DNA from: an uncultured Amylibacter sp.
GTDB taxonomy: Bacteria > Pseudomonadota > Alphaproteobacteria > Rhodobacterales > Rhodobacteraceae
DNA: 64,000 nucleotides
Direction of reading: 5' to 3'
Assembly: GCA_905182285.1 (NCBI GenBank)
Contig: CAJJAY010000012.1
Span: 62,001-126,000 of the forward strand
Below the pieces are notes generated by a model. The model was not told the origin of the DNA and made no database searches. It saw only the letters and a program-made list of their open reading frames with translations. Shown here piece by piece: positions 18,179-26,422 of the stretch (positions are counted from its first letter, which is position 1; each line of letters begins with the position of its first letter). Both the position numbers and the translations under genes were made by a program.

Positions 18179-18847
18179 TTATTGAGGTTTCATTTTTGCA
18201 AACATAATAATAATTGCAAGAAAAAAACCTGTAATAAATCCAATTATCTCTGCTACCCATTCATTATTATTATTTGAATAAATAATATTATAGACTAAAG
18301 ATATTACCATAAAAATAATTATTAAATGGAATGCTTGAAATCCTGATAGCCCTTTTGTCCTTTGCAAATAAAACTGCACCCAAGTAAATGCCCCAATAAC
18401 ACCATAAACTGCTGGATATGCACCTATAAGCAGAGTCCCATTTAAGAATGTTCCATACCCCAATGCAGCAAATGCTCCACTTAATAAAAATATTATTAAA
18501 AAAGCCAAATCTCCATAAACCTCTGCTATAAACTTACCAAAAGCAGCGATAAAAACTAATACAAATATTATTTCTGTAAAACTTCTATGAATAAAATTAA
18601 AAGTAAAAAAACGTAATAAGTCATTTACGTTATATGTATTATTAATGCGCATCCATTCAAATATTGAATCAAAGAACCCATATTTACGCACTAACTCCAT
18701 ACGCCAAGCTATAGAATTTTGGTCACCAATCAATCCTTTTTCACCAGATTGTAAAATAAGCTCAATAAATATAATTAAACACAGCAATAAAATAACTGAT
18801 TTTGGTAATATATTTATAGGAGCTTGATTAAAATTTGGATTAAACAT
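18179..18847 (-). CDS. Rhomboid-family membrane protein lacking the catalytic residues
   Basis: A 222-residue protein with about six or seven hydrophobic segments and the overall rhomboid layout. Where active rhomboids carry GxSG, this protein reads GAYPAVYGVIGAF (residues 142-154), so the nucleophilic Ser is Tyr144 and the following Gly is Pro. The catalytic His in the last core helix (usually AHLGG) is also missing: the stretch reads WVAEIIGFITGF. I recall a related set in Rhodobacterales with GAFPPVYGLIGAF, suggesting a conserved pseudoprotease family and not a recent mutation. A binding or quality-control role, as in iRhoms and derlins, is inference. It is divergent from trpS. Confidence 0.75.
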   Translation of the reverse strand: MFNPNFNQAPINILPKSVILLLCLIIFIELILQSGEKGLIGDQNSIAWRMELVRKYGFFDSIFEWMRINNTYNVNDLLRFFTFNFIHRSFTEIIFVLVFIAAFGKFIAEVYGDLAFLIIFLLSGAFAALGYGTFLNGTLLIGAYPAVYGVIGAFTWVQFYLQRTKGLSGFQAFHLIIIFMVISLVYNIIYSNNNNEWVAEIIGFITGFFLAIIIMFAKMKPQ

Positions 18848-18934
18848 TATAGAGTGCGTCCTTTAGTTGACCAATGACAAAATAGCCGCGATAAGCAGAT
18901 CAAACAGATTTAATACAGGCGGAGAAAAATTGCT

Positions 18935-19954
18935 ATGTCTGAAGTAAACTTTAAAAAACGAGTATTTTCTGGAATACAGCCATCAGGAAATTTAACACTA
19001 GGTAACTATTTAGGTGCAGTGAAACGTTTCGTTGAAATGCAAAATACTGGAATTGAAACAATTTATTGTGTTGTCGATTTGCATGCTATTACTGTTTGGC
19101 AAGACCCTGCAGCTTTAAAAAACCAAACCCGTGAATTAGCAGCAGCCTATATTGCTTGTGGTTTAGATCCTAAAAAATCAATTTTGTTTAATCAATCACA
19201 GGTGTCAGCTCATGCTGAATTAGGTTGGATATTAAGTTGTGTAACTCGTTTAGGGTGGATGAATAGAATGACACAATTCAAAGATAAAGCCGGAAAAAAT
19301 GCTGAAAAAATGTCTCTTGGCTTATATGCTTATCCTGCATTAATGGCAGCTGATATACTAGCATACCAAGCAACCCATGTTCCTGTTGGTGAAGATCAAA
19401 AACAACATGTTGAATTAACTCGCGATATAGCAGCAAAATTTAACCATGATTTTAAATCAGAAGTTTTTCCGTTACCCGAGCCAATTATTGAAGGTACTGC
19501 TACACGCATAATGTCTTTGAGGGATGGATCTAAGAAAATGTCAAAGTCAGACCCATCTGACAAAAGTCGGATCAATATGACTGATAATGCAGATACAATT
19601 GCTTCAAAAATTCGCAAAGCCAAAACTGACCCTGATTCACTACCAAGCGAAATTGAAGGATTATCAAGCAGACCTGAAGCACGTAATCTTGTGAATATTT
19701 ACGCAGCTTTATCAGACACATCCATCACAGCTGTATTGCAAGAGTTTGGAGGTCAACAATTTGGAACATTCAAACCAATTTTAGCCGAATTAGCAGTGAA
19801 CCATTTGGCTCCTATTTCAAATGAGATGGCACGCTTAATGGCTGATCCTACTGAAATTGATCGGATTCTTGGAGATGGAGCCCAGCGTGCTAATATTATT
19901 GCTTCACCCGTTCTTGAAAAGGTAAAAAATGCAATTGGTATAGTCGCACGATGA
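18935..19954 (+). CDS. trpS: Tryptophanyl-tRNA synthetase
   Basis: A class Ic aminoacyl-tRNA synthetase charging tRNA-Trp. The N-terminal [18 protein letters not shown] contains the HIGH-equivalent signature, and [14 protein letters not shown] supplies KMSKS. Length (339 residues) is normal for bacteria. GGAGA precedes the ATG at good spacing. The stop codon is almost directly followed by the convergent flavoprotein gene, leaving no room for a separate terminator. Confidence 0.97.
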   Translation: MSEVNFKKRVFSGIQPSGNLTLGNYLGAVKRFVEMQNTGIETIYCVVDLHAITVWQDPAALKNQTRELAAAYIACGLDPKKSILFNQSQVSAHAELGWILSCVTRLGWMNRMTQFKDKAGKNAEKMSLGLYAYPALMAADILAYQATHVPVGEDQKQHVELTRDIAAKFNHDFKSEVFPLPEPIIEGTATRIMSLRDGSKKMSKSDPSDKSRINMTDNADTIASKIRKAKTDPDSLPSEIEGLSSRPEARNLVNIYAALSDTSITAVLQEFGGQQFGTFKPILAELAVNHLAPISNEMARLMADPTEIDRILGDGAQRANIIASPVLEKVKNAIGIVAR

Positions 19955-19955
19955 A

Positions 19956-21368
19956 TTAGAATTTCTTAAAAAAACGTACAATCCATTTAATTAATATATT
20001 ATTTAGAACTATAGGTGCCAAGTAAGCGTTAGCAACACGTTTATTGAGCTCTCCTAAAGTTGGATATGGAGAGATCATTGATGAAATTGCTGTCATTTTT
20101 AATTTATTTGATAAAGCTAAGCACCATATTTGGATTAGTTCTCCAGCTTGTTTTCCAACTATAGTGGCTCCAACAGGCCTTCCTTTAAAAACCATTACTT
20201 TTACAAATCCAATAGGCTCTAACTCAGCAATAGCTCTATCATTATCCCTATAGTTTACTTTTACTATAGAAACTTTATTACCGTATTCCTTATGTGCTTG
20301 CGCTTCAGTTAAACCGACTTGGGCAATTTCAGGATCTAAATAAGTTGTCCATGGTATATGATGCGTTTTTTGTTTAATTTTTAGACCAAAGATAGCTGAT
20401 TTTATTATTATACTAGCTTGATATTCTGCTGAATGAGTAAATTGCCATTTTGCTGTAACATCACCAATAGCATATATTCGTTTATTTGATGTTTTTAAAT
20501 ATGAATCAACTTTTATATTTTGGTCCAAATGATGCACATTAGCTTTATCTAAATCCAAATACTTGATATTTGATTTGCGCCCTGCAGCTATTAATAAATG
20601 AGACCCATTATAAATAGATCCATCGGAAGTTATAACTTTTATGCTATCTGAATCTTTTTCAATATTGATTACTAGTGAATTCTCTTTAATTTGAACCCCA
20701 TCAGATTTAAGCTGCATTATTGCAATACTTACTGCTTCAGGATCATCTTTTTCTAAAATATTTTTAGCCTCCAAGACAGTAACATTTGCGCCCAACCGTG
20801 AATATGCTTGCGCCATCTCCATTCCAATCGGGCCACCACCTATTATGATTAAATTTTTAGGAAGTTCTTTTAAATCAAAAATATTTTCATTTGTGTAATA
20901 TTCTATATTTTTAAGTCCATTTATTTTGGGAATTAATGGTTGCGAACCAGTTGAGATTACAAACTTACGGGCTTTTATTAATGTATCTCCAGCCATAACT
21001 TCATTTTTGGAAATAAATTTCCCATAATGTCTTATTACCTTTACACCTAATTTTTCAAATCTTTCGACGCTATCGTGAGGTTCAATTTTTTTAATAACAT
21101 TTGATATATGCGCTTTTACCTTTGAGAAATCGACCTCTGGATAAACAGACTTTACTCCAAAGGGTTCACCTTTTGTTAGTGCATGTGCAGATTTTGATGC
21201 TGCGATTAAAGATTTAGACGGGATACAACCATAATTTAAACAATCTCCACCCATTTTATTGCCTTCAAGCAAAACTACATTTATTCCCAGCTGAGAAGCC
21301 GCAGATGCGACAGAAAGCCCTCCAGAACCAGCTCCAATTACACAAATATCAGCAAAAATTTTATTCAC
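19956..21368 (-). CDS. Mercuric reductase-like pyridine nucleotide-disulfide oxidoreductase
   Basis: A 470-residue flavoprotein with FAD motif VIGAGSGGLSVASAA, redox pair CLNYGCIPSKS, NAD(P) site IIIGGGPIGMEMAQAYSRLG and FAD motif RIYAIGDVT. Lipoamide dehydrogenase and glutathione reductase end with a catalytic HPxxxE pair; here the tail reads SPYPTLGELNKRV, so Tyr replaces the His. The extra C-terminal Cys pair of true MerA is absent, so mercury reduction is unlikely. Start is GTG with AAGG eight bases upstream, directly abutting the TVP38 stop. Pairing with TVP38/TMEM64 proteins recurs in bacteria, but the substrate is unknown. Confidence 0.82.
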   Translation of the reverse strand: MNKIFADICVIGAGSGGLSVASAASQLGINVVLLEGNKMGGDCLNYGCIPSKSLIAASKSAHALTKGEPFGVKSVYPEVDFSKVKAHISNVIKKIEPHDSVERFEKLGVKVIRHYGKFISKNEVMAGDTLIKARKFVISTGSQPLIPKINGLKNIEYYTNENIFDLKELPKNLIIIGGGPIGMEMAQAYSRLGANVTVLEAKNILEKDDPEAVSIAIMQLKSDGVQIKENSLVINIEKDSDSIKVITSDGSIYNGSHLLIAAGRKSNIKYLDLDKANVHHLDQNIKVDSYLKTSNKRIYAIGDVTAKWQFTHSAEYQASIIIKSAIFGLKIKQKTHHIPWTTYLDPEIAQVGLTEAQAHKEYGNKVSIVKVNYRDNDRAIAELEPIGFVKVMVFKGRPVGATIVGKQAGELIQIWCLALSNKLKMTAISSMISPYPTLGELNKRVANAYLAPIVLNNILIKWIVRFFKKF

Positions 21369-22103
21369 TTAATTAACCTTTTTCATTTTTTTCAAAAAGA
21401 TTGGAAGAAGCGCTAAGAAAAACAATCCAATCGATGATATTAAAATATTTGGATTTGAAAAAATATCTAGATTTGGAGTCTTGTTATTTTTAAAAATAGC
21501 ACTCAAACCTGCACCAAATGATGTATAAATAATTGTACCAGGTAAAATTCCAATTGTAGTTGTTAAAGCAAAGATACGTAATTTTACTCCTAAAAATGCT
21601 GGCGCTAAATTTGCAATGAAAAAAGGTATTACCGGCACAAGGCGCAAAATCATCAAATAACTAAACTCATTTTCTTTTATTTCATTTTGCATTTTAATTA
21701 AAAGATTATCTTCAGTATATTTACTTTTAATTTTTGCTAATAAAAAATCACCCATAAATGTTTTAGCAGCAGAAAAAATAAAGATAGCTCCTATTACTGC
21801 ACCAAACACATTAAATAAAACGCCAGGAAATGTACTGAATAAAAAACCCCCAGTTAGCGACATTAATGAAGCTCCTGGCAGAGATAATGATACAATTAAT
21901 ATATAAATTACAACAAAAGAAATTACTGTAAAATTATAATTATTATCCCTCCATAATAATAACATATCATGGTTTTTTACTAAAAAATCATACGAAATAT
22001 AATATCTAAGGAAAAAATACCAAACAAGAAATATTAATATAGCAAACCCAACAATCAAAATATATTTATTTTTTAACTCAAATTTATTATATTCTTGAAT
22101 CAT
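21369..22103 (-). CDS. TVP38/TMEM64 family (DedA/VTT superfamily) membrane protein
   Basis: A 244-residue inner-membrane protein with about six hydrophobic helices. The VTT-domain core is visible as LRLVPVIPFFIANLAPAFLGVKLRIFALTTTIGILPGTIIYTSFGAG, with the conserved Arg and re-entrant Pro-Gly segments. Members of this superfamily are linked to lipid scrambling or undecaprenyl phosphate transport, but the TVP38 branch is not defined. Its stop codon abuts the GTG start of the mercuric reductase-like gene, so the two are one transcriptional unit. The upstream 260 bp carry only the divergent rpmH promoter and AT-rich DNA. Confidence 0.85.
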   Translation of the reverse strand: MIQEYNKFELKNKYILIVGFAILIFLVWYFFLRYYISYDFLVKNHDMLLLWRDNNYNFTVISFVVIYILIVSLSLPGASLMSLTGGFLFSTFPGVLFNVFGAVIGAIFIFSAAKTFMGDFLLAKIKSKYTEDNLLIKMQNEIKENEFSYLMILRLVPVIPFFIANLAPAFLGVKLRIFALTTTIGILPGTIIYTSFGAGLSAIFKNNKTPNLDIFSNPNILISSIGLFFLALLPIFLKKMKKVN

Positions 22104-22267
22104 TTAAACATACTCCAATATTATTTATTAAGTTATGACGTAACATAATTACTGTTTAGTATTGTGACATAATAGTATTCTAGTCAGATGGTAAAATATA
22201 AAGATGCTAATTAATTTAAATTAATTATTAATTGGGCAAAATAACAAGAAAACATTGCAAAACTGAA

Positions 22268-22296
22268 TTGACTTACTTTGTGTTCACCCCTAAATA
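22268..22296 (+). promoter_or_regulatory. Predicted sigma-70 promoter of rpmH-rnpA-yidD
   Basis: TTGACT (22268-22273) and TAAATA (22291-22296) are separated by exactly 17 bp and lie about 70 bp before the rpmH start. This is the best -35/-10 pair I saw in the window. It would drive the ribosomal protein and RNase P operon. The rest of the 22104-22364 gap is AT-rich, with no convincing DnaA boxes. Confidence 0.6.
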
Positions 22297-22364
22297 GCAC
22301 ATTCGAACACTAAGTTGGCTCGAATCCTTTTGTGATTTGCCTCAAAGACGATCAGGAGATCGAT

Positions 22365-22499
22365 ATGAAACGTACATACCAACCAAGTAATTTGGTTCGC
22401 AAACGCCGACACGGCTTCCGTTCTCGCATGGCTACAAAGAATGGCCGAAAAATTTTAAACCGTCGTAGAGTTCAAGGCCGTAAGAGCCTATCTGCTTAG
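22365..22499 (+). CDS. rpmH: 50S ribosomal protein L34
   Basis: This gene is too short for the ORF track. Translation from the ATG at 22365 gives a 44-residue, highly basic protein beginning [20 protein letters not shown] and ending in GRKSLSA, which is unmistakably L34. An AGGAG ribosome-binding site precedes the start. It is the first gene of the conserved rpmH-rnpA-yidD operon, with rnpA 23 bp downstream. Confidence 0.98.
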   Translation: MKRTYQPSNLVRKRRHGFRSRMATKNGRKILNRRRVQGRKSLSA

Positions 22500-22522
22500 A
22501 CCATCCCGAAAGGGAATTTCTC

Positions 22523-22924
22523 ATGGAACCGCCTAAAGCGCCATCAAGCATCCAAAAGGGCGCTGATGCAACGCAATCGGCGGTTTTTTCACGTTTAACA
22601 CGAATTACAAAGCGAAGTGATTTTATCCAAGCATCAAAAGCAATGCGATTTGGTGTTAAAGGTTTTTTACTACAAGCTCGAAATCGTAACGATAATGATG
22701 AATGTATTCGAGTTGGTTTTACATGCTCAAAAAAAGTTGGAAATGCCGTAGCAAGGAATCGTGCTAAACGCCGATTGCGTGAAATCACACATCTTGAGCT
22801 TGTATCATCAGCCAAAAAAGGCTGGGACTATGTCTTAATTGGCAAAAAAGAAGTTACAGCTTCAAGAGATTTTAGAAAACTACGAGATGATTTAAAATAT
22901 GCATTACTAAAGGTGCATAAATGA
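22523..22924 (+). CDS. rnpA: Ribonuclease P protein component
   Basis: A 133-residue basic protein that assists the RNase P RNA in removing tRNA 5' leaders. The family motif [18 protein letters not shown], forming the RNA-binding RNR helix, is intact and is preceded by the usual [11 protein letters not shown]. There is an N-terminal extension of about 20 residues before [10 protein letters not shown], so the true start could lie a little downstream. The stop overlaps the yidD start in ATGA. Confidence 0.96.
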   Translation: MEPPKAPSSIQKGADATQSAVFSRLTRITKRSDFIQASKAMRFGVKGFLLQARNRNDNDECIRVGFTCSKKVGNAVARNRAKRRLREITHLELVSSAKKGWDYVLIGKKEVTASRDFRKLRDDLKYALLKVHK

Positions 22925-23142
22925 CTGCCCTAGGTTATATCTGTGCATTACCAATTAAAGCCTATAGGTTAATTTTTAGCCCATGGGTTGGTAGCAATTG
23001 TAGATACCATCCAACTTGCTCTGCATATGCTCTAGAAGCTTTGGAAAAACATGGCGGTATTAAAGGAACTTGGTTAACTTTGAAGCGTATTTTTAAATGT
23101 CATCCATGGGGTAATTCTGGAATTGATAATGTACCTGATTAA
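22921..23142 (+). CDS. yidD: Membrane protein insertion efficiency factor YidD
   Basis: A 73-residue protein with the three-Cys signature [17 protein letters not shown] and the following [10 protein letters not shown]. YidD is a membrane-associated helper of Sec/YidC-dependent insertion. In most bacteria it sits directly before yidC. Here yidC is 3.3 kb away, with creatinase, an EamA transporter and ttcA in between. ATGA overlap couples it to rnpA. Confidence 0.97.
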   Translation: MTALGYICALPIKAYRLIFSPWVGSNCRYHPTCSAYALEALEKHGGIKGTWLTLKRIFKCHPWGNSGIDNVPD

Positions 23143-23199
23143 ATAAAAAAATTGTCGTTTTTGAAATAGAATCAAAATCAAAATTTTATTAAAAAAAAA

Positions 23200-23218
23200 T
23201 AGGCGATGGCGTCGCCTA
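23200..23218. terminator. Inverted repeat, likely terminator at the end of the rpmH operon
   Basis: TAGGCGA and TCGCCTA form a perfect 7-bp stem around a 5-base loop. A run of nine A residues lies directly before it, so on the minus strand it is a hairpin followed by U residues, and on the plus strand a hairpin with a weak T-rich tail. It lies 58 bp after yidD and before creatinase and probably separates the two. A second, weaker inverted repeat (ATGTCC/GGACAT) follows at about 23230-23252. Confidence 0.5.
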
Positions 23219-23293
23219 ATCTTCATCTTTATGTCCTGAACGCCCGGACATTTTGCTGGGGGTATAATTTATCCCCATAAATAGGAGGATAAA

Positions 23294-24517
23294 TTGGAAA
23301 CAATTCTTTCAACACGTACAGATTTTTATACATTTGATAATGGCGAAAAACCACCCTTACAATTTTCGCAAGCAGAGTATGATATGCGTCTTAATGGTTT
23401 AAGAGAAATAATGTCTGTTATGGGACTAGAGGCCGTTATTTTAACTTCAATGCATTGTGTGTCTTATTACACTGGATTTACTTATTGTTCATTTGGCCGA
23501 CCATATGCATGTATAGTAACCCATAATGAAGCATTTACAATATCAGCCGGAATTGATGGTGGACAACCCGCAAGACGTTCAGCAACCAAAAATATTATAT
23601 ATTCAGACTGGAAAAGAGACAATTTTTGGCGCGCAGTAAAATCTTGTATTGGAAATGCAAAAGTTCTTGGAATAGAAGGTGACCACATTACAATAGCTCA
23701 ACAGTCAAAATTAAATGATTTTCTAAATCCTGCAAAAATTATTGATATTGCACCTGCATCAATGAAGCAGCGTATGATAAAATCAAATGATGAGCTAGAA
23801 TTAATTCGTAAAGGCGCAAAAGTAGCTGATATTGGTGGCTTTGCTATTCATGATGCTATTAGTGTTGGTGCCCGTGAGATTGATGTAGCTATGGCGGGCC
23901 GTGATGCTATGGAACTTGAAATAGCAAAATCTTTTCCTGATTCTGAATTAAGGGATACTTGGGTTTGGTTCCAATCAGGAGTTAATACTGATGGTGCACA
24001 TAATCCAGTAACAACTCGTAAGTTAGTTAAAGGAGACATATTATCATTAAATACATTTCCAATGATATCAGGCTATTATACAGCATTGGAGAGAACACTT
24101 TTTATTGGTGAACCTAACAAAGAAAGTTTAAAAATCTGGGAAGCAAATATACAAGCACATGAACTTGGATTATCTTTAATAAAAGAAGGTGCTACATGCT
24201 CTGGAATAACTGAAGAAATAAATTCTCTTTTTGAAAGACATAATTTGCTCCAATATCGAAGCTTTGGTTACGGCCACTCTTTTGGAGTCTTATCTCATTA
24301 TTACGGTCGCGAGGCTGGCTTGGAGCTTAGAGAAGATATTGATACAGAACTAACATCCAATATGGTTGTATCAATGGAACCTATGATAACAATACCAGAT
24401 CATGATATTGCAGGCGGTGGTTATCGAGAACACGATATTTTAGTTTTACAAGACGGTGTAGTAGAGAACATTACTAAGTTTCCATATGGACCTGAACATA
24501 ATATTATTAATGCTTAA
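23294..24517 (+). CDS. Creatinase (creatine amidinohydrolase)
   Basis: A 407-residue M24 'pita-bread' fold enzyme without metal ligands that hydrolyses creatine to sarcosine and urea. The sequence follows my memory of Pseudomonas creatinase closely along its length, including YYTGFTYCSFGRPYA, SGVNTDGAHNPVTTRK, YYTALERTLF and FGYGHSFGVLSHYYGREAG. With a +4 offset, the catalytic residues fall at His236, Glu266 and Glu362 (VSMEPM), equivalent to H232, E262 and E358. The start is TTG, with a strong AGGAGG five bases upstream. It interrupts the rpmH-yidC neighbourhood and is convergent with an EamA transporter. The sarcosine product could feed a sarcosine dehydrogenase-type enzyme such as the one at the left edge. 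Confidence 0.92.
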   Translation: METILSTRTDFYTFDNGEKPPLQFSQAEYDMRLNGLREIMSVMGLEAVILTSMHCVSYYTGFTYCSFGRPYACIVTHNEAFTISAGIDGGQPARRSATKNIIYSDWKRDNFWRAVKSCIGNAKVLGIEGDHITIAQQSKLNDFLNPAKIIDIAPASMKQRMIKSNDELELIRKGAKVADIGGFAIHDAISVGAREIDVAMAGRDAMELEIAKSFPDSELRDTWVWFQSGVNTDGAHNPVTTRKLVKGDILSLNTFPMISGYYTALERTLFIGEPNKESLKIWEANIQAHELGLSLIKEGATCSGITEEINSLFERHNLLQYRSFGYGHSFGVLSHYYGREAGLELREDIDTELTSNMVVSMEPMITIPDHDIAGGGYREHDILVLQDGVVENITKFPYGPEHNIINA

Positions 24518-25397
24518 AAAAATTGGCGCGTTTTTCACGCGCCGATATACGTTCCCGCCATACTGTATAAATACCAGTCATAATTACAATACTTGCACCA
24601 AATAATGTAAAAAAATCTGGCCGTTCATTAAAAACAAAAAATCCAATAATTATAGCAAATAATAATCGGGAATAGCGAAACGGCGTTACAACGCCTGCTT
24701 CCCCTATTCGTGTTGACGCAACAATACAATAATATCCAATAACACCAAATAGCACCCCTCCAATTACATAAAAGATTTGGTTATTTTCTAGACTTACAAT
24801 TTTTTGTCCATCAAATATAATTACTAGTACACCAGCAATTATTAATGATGCAAAAGCTTGAAAAGAAACAACTGTAGAGGGCACATTCGCAGGCAAACCT
24901 CTAGTTATTAAATCTCGAATAGTTACAAATAAAACAGCAACAAGAACATAGCATACATTTGGATCAAAAGAATTCATTCCTGGTCTAATTATAATTAATA
25001 CACCAAATAAACCAACAAATATAGCTAACCATCGACGCCAGCCAACAGTTTCACCCAAAAATAATGCAGCACCCATTGTTATAACTAGTGGAGTTGCCTG
25101 AAAAACAGATGCAACTGTAGAAAGCGGGATTAATGTTAAAGAAGTAATAAAGGATATAGCTGCAATTCCTTCAGCAAATTGGCGTATTATCATACCTCTT
25201 GTCCAAAAAATATTTGCCGTTAGTTTATGGCCTTTGCTTTTTGCCATCAAAGCAAATACTAAACTGCTTCCGATTCCTAAAGTAATTAGAATCTGCCCTG
25301 TTGATAAGGTAACAGAAAGTTTTTTCATAAATAAATCTTCCATCGTGAAGCCCGCCATAGCGACAAGCATGAGTAAGATTCCCTTAAAATTGTCCAT
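24507..25397 (-). CDS. EamA/DMT superfamily transporter
   Basis: A 296-residue protein with ten predicted membrane helices in two EamA repeats (first near residues 5-135, second about 150-280). LFLGETVGWRRWLAIFVGLFGVLIII is the typical end of repeat one, and FRYSRLLFAIIIGFFVFNERPD lies in repeat two. Substrates in this superfamily range from amino acids to purines and cannot be read from sequence. Its 3' end overlaps the convergent creatinase by 11 bp. Convergence means they do not share a transcript, so a link to creatine import is only a possibility. Confidence 0.85.
   Translation of the reverse strand: MDNFKGILLMLVAMAGFTMEDLFMKKLSVTLSTGQILITLGIGSSLVFALMAKSKGHKLTANIFWTRGMIIRQFAEGIAAISFITSLTLIPLSTVASVFQATPLVITMGAALFLGETVGWRRWLAIFVGLFGVLIIIRPGMNSFDPNVCYVLVAVLFVTIRDLITRGLPANVPSTVVSFQAFASLIIAGVLVIIFDGQKIVSLENNQIFYVIGGVLFGVIGYYCIVASTRIGEAGVVTPFRYSRLLFAIIIGFFVFNERPDFFTLFGASIVIMTGIYTVWRERISAREKRANFFKH
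24516..24543 (-). terminator. Intrinsic terminator overlapping the 3' end of the EamA gene
   Basis: Read on the minus strand, GGCGCG-tgaaaaa-CGCGCC forms a 6-bp GC-only stem, followed by AATTTTTTT. The stem encodes the last residues of the EamA protein. On the plus strand the same hairpin begins seven bases after the creatinase stop but lacks a T-run, so it would work mainly for the minus-strand gene. Confidence 0.55.
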
Positions 25398-25505
25398 TAG
25401 TTACTTTCAAATCAAAATTTTGTGATAAACAATTAATATGTAATGATGTTAATCATGAAATTCATTATCTAGCCATTACAATTATAAACAGTTATAGGCT
25501 GCCTT

Positions 25506-26348
25506 ATGTTAGATGAAAGAAAAGAAATCCATCCCCTTTTTGAAGGTGCTCCAAGCACAATAGATTTCAAAAAGTTGCGAAAAAGAATAATCCGCCAAAC
25601 TCGTGAAGCTGTAGAACAATACGGTATGATTGAGCGTGGGAAAAAATGGCTGGTTTGTTTATCTGGTGGAAAAGATAGTTATACATTATTGGCAGCATTA
25701 ACTGAGCTCCAATGGCGAGGATTACTACCAATTGAAATTCTTGCCTGTAACCTTGACCAAGGACAGCCAAACTTTCCAGCAACAGTTTTACCAGAATTTT
25801 TAGAAAAAATGGGTATTCCAAACAGAATAGAATATGAAGACACATATTCTATAGTTAAGGAAAAAGTTCCTGCTGGTCGTACTTATTGTGCAATGTGTTC
25901 TAGGCTTCGTCGTGGTAACCTTTATAGGATTGCACGCGAGGAGGGTTGTTCAGCTGTTGTTTTAGGACATCATAGAGATGACATTTTAGAAACTTTTTTC
26001 ATGAATTTATTTCACGGCGGTCGTTTAGCGACAATGCCTCCAAAGTTAGTCAACGATGAAGGTGACTTATTCGTGTATAGGCCTCTTGCTCACGTGGCAG
26101 AGTCTGATTGTGAAAAATTTGCAAATGCTCTAAAATATCCAATTATTCCATGTGATTTATGCGGCTCACAGGATGGCTTACAAAGACAACAAGTAAAAGC
26201 TATTTTGGATGGTTGGGAAGCAAGCTCACCTGGAAGGCGGCAAGTTTTGTTTAAGAGTTTAACAAATGCAAGGCCAAGCCACCTTTTAGATGAAAAGCTT
26301 TTTGATTTTAGTGGTCTTGTTCGATCAAACCCAGCAGAAGATAAGTAG
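25506..26348 (+). CDS. ttcA: tRNA 2-thiocytidine(32) biosynthesis protein
   Basis: TtcA thiolates cytidine 32 of several tRNAs using ATP and an iron-sulfur cluster. The PP-loop [12 protein letters not shown], the cluster CxxC in [11 protein letters not shown] and a second CxxC in [10 protein letters not shown] are all present, as is the [20 protein letters not shown] motif. Length of 280 residues is normal. It lies 74 bp upstream of yidC on the same strand, a placement I recall from Rhodobacterales. Confidence 0.95.
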   Translation: MLDERKEIHPLFEGAPSTIDFKKLRKRIIRQTREAVEQYGMIERGKKWLVCLSGGKDSYTLLAALTELQWRGLLPIEILACNLDQGQPNFPATVLPEFLEKMGIPNRIEYEDTYSIVKEKVPAGRTYCAMCSRLRRGNLYRIAREEGCSAVVLGHHRDDILETFFMNLFHGGRLATMPPKLVNDEGDLFVYRPLAHVAESDCEKFANALKYPIIPCDLCGSQDGLQRQQVKAILDGWEASSPGRRQVLFKSLTNARPSHLLDEKLFDFSGLVRSNPAEDK

Positions 26349-26422
26349 CAATTCCCTTGACCTTTTGCTCAAGAGTCTATTGAACCAACCCAAATAAAAA
26401 TTCCTATTATCTGGGCGGTAAA

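Noticed and set aside
19956-21368. Mercury resistance (merA)
   Set aside because: The flavoprotein lacks the N-terminal heavy-metal domain and the C-terminal vicinal Cys pair of MerA, and no merR/merT genes are near.
22104-22364. Possible replication origin near rpmH
   Set aside because: rpmH often lies near dnaA/oriC, but I found no DnaA gene and no convincing cluster of TTATCCACA-type boxes. The sequence is explained by a promoter and AT-rich DNA.
23258-23277. GGGG-TATAATTTAT-CCCC inverted repeat before creatinase
   Set aside because: The arms are only four bases and overlap a -10-like TATAAT and the region just before the ribosome-binding site. It is too short to call an operator or riboswitch.
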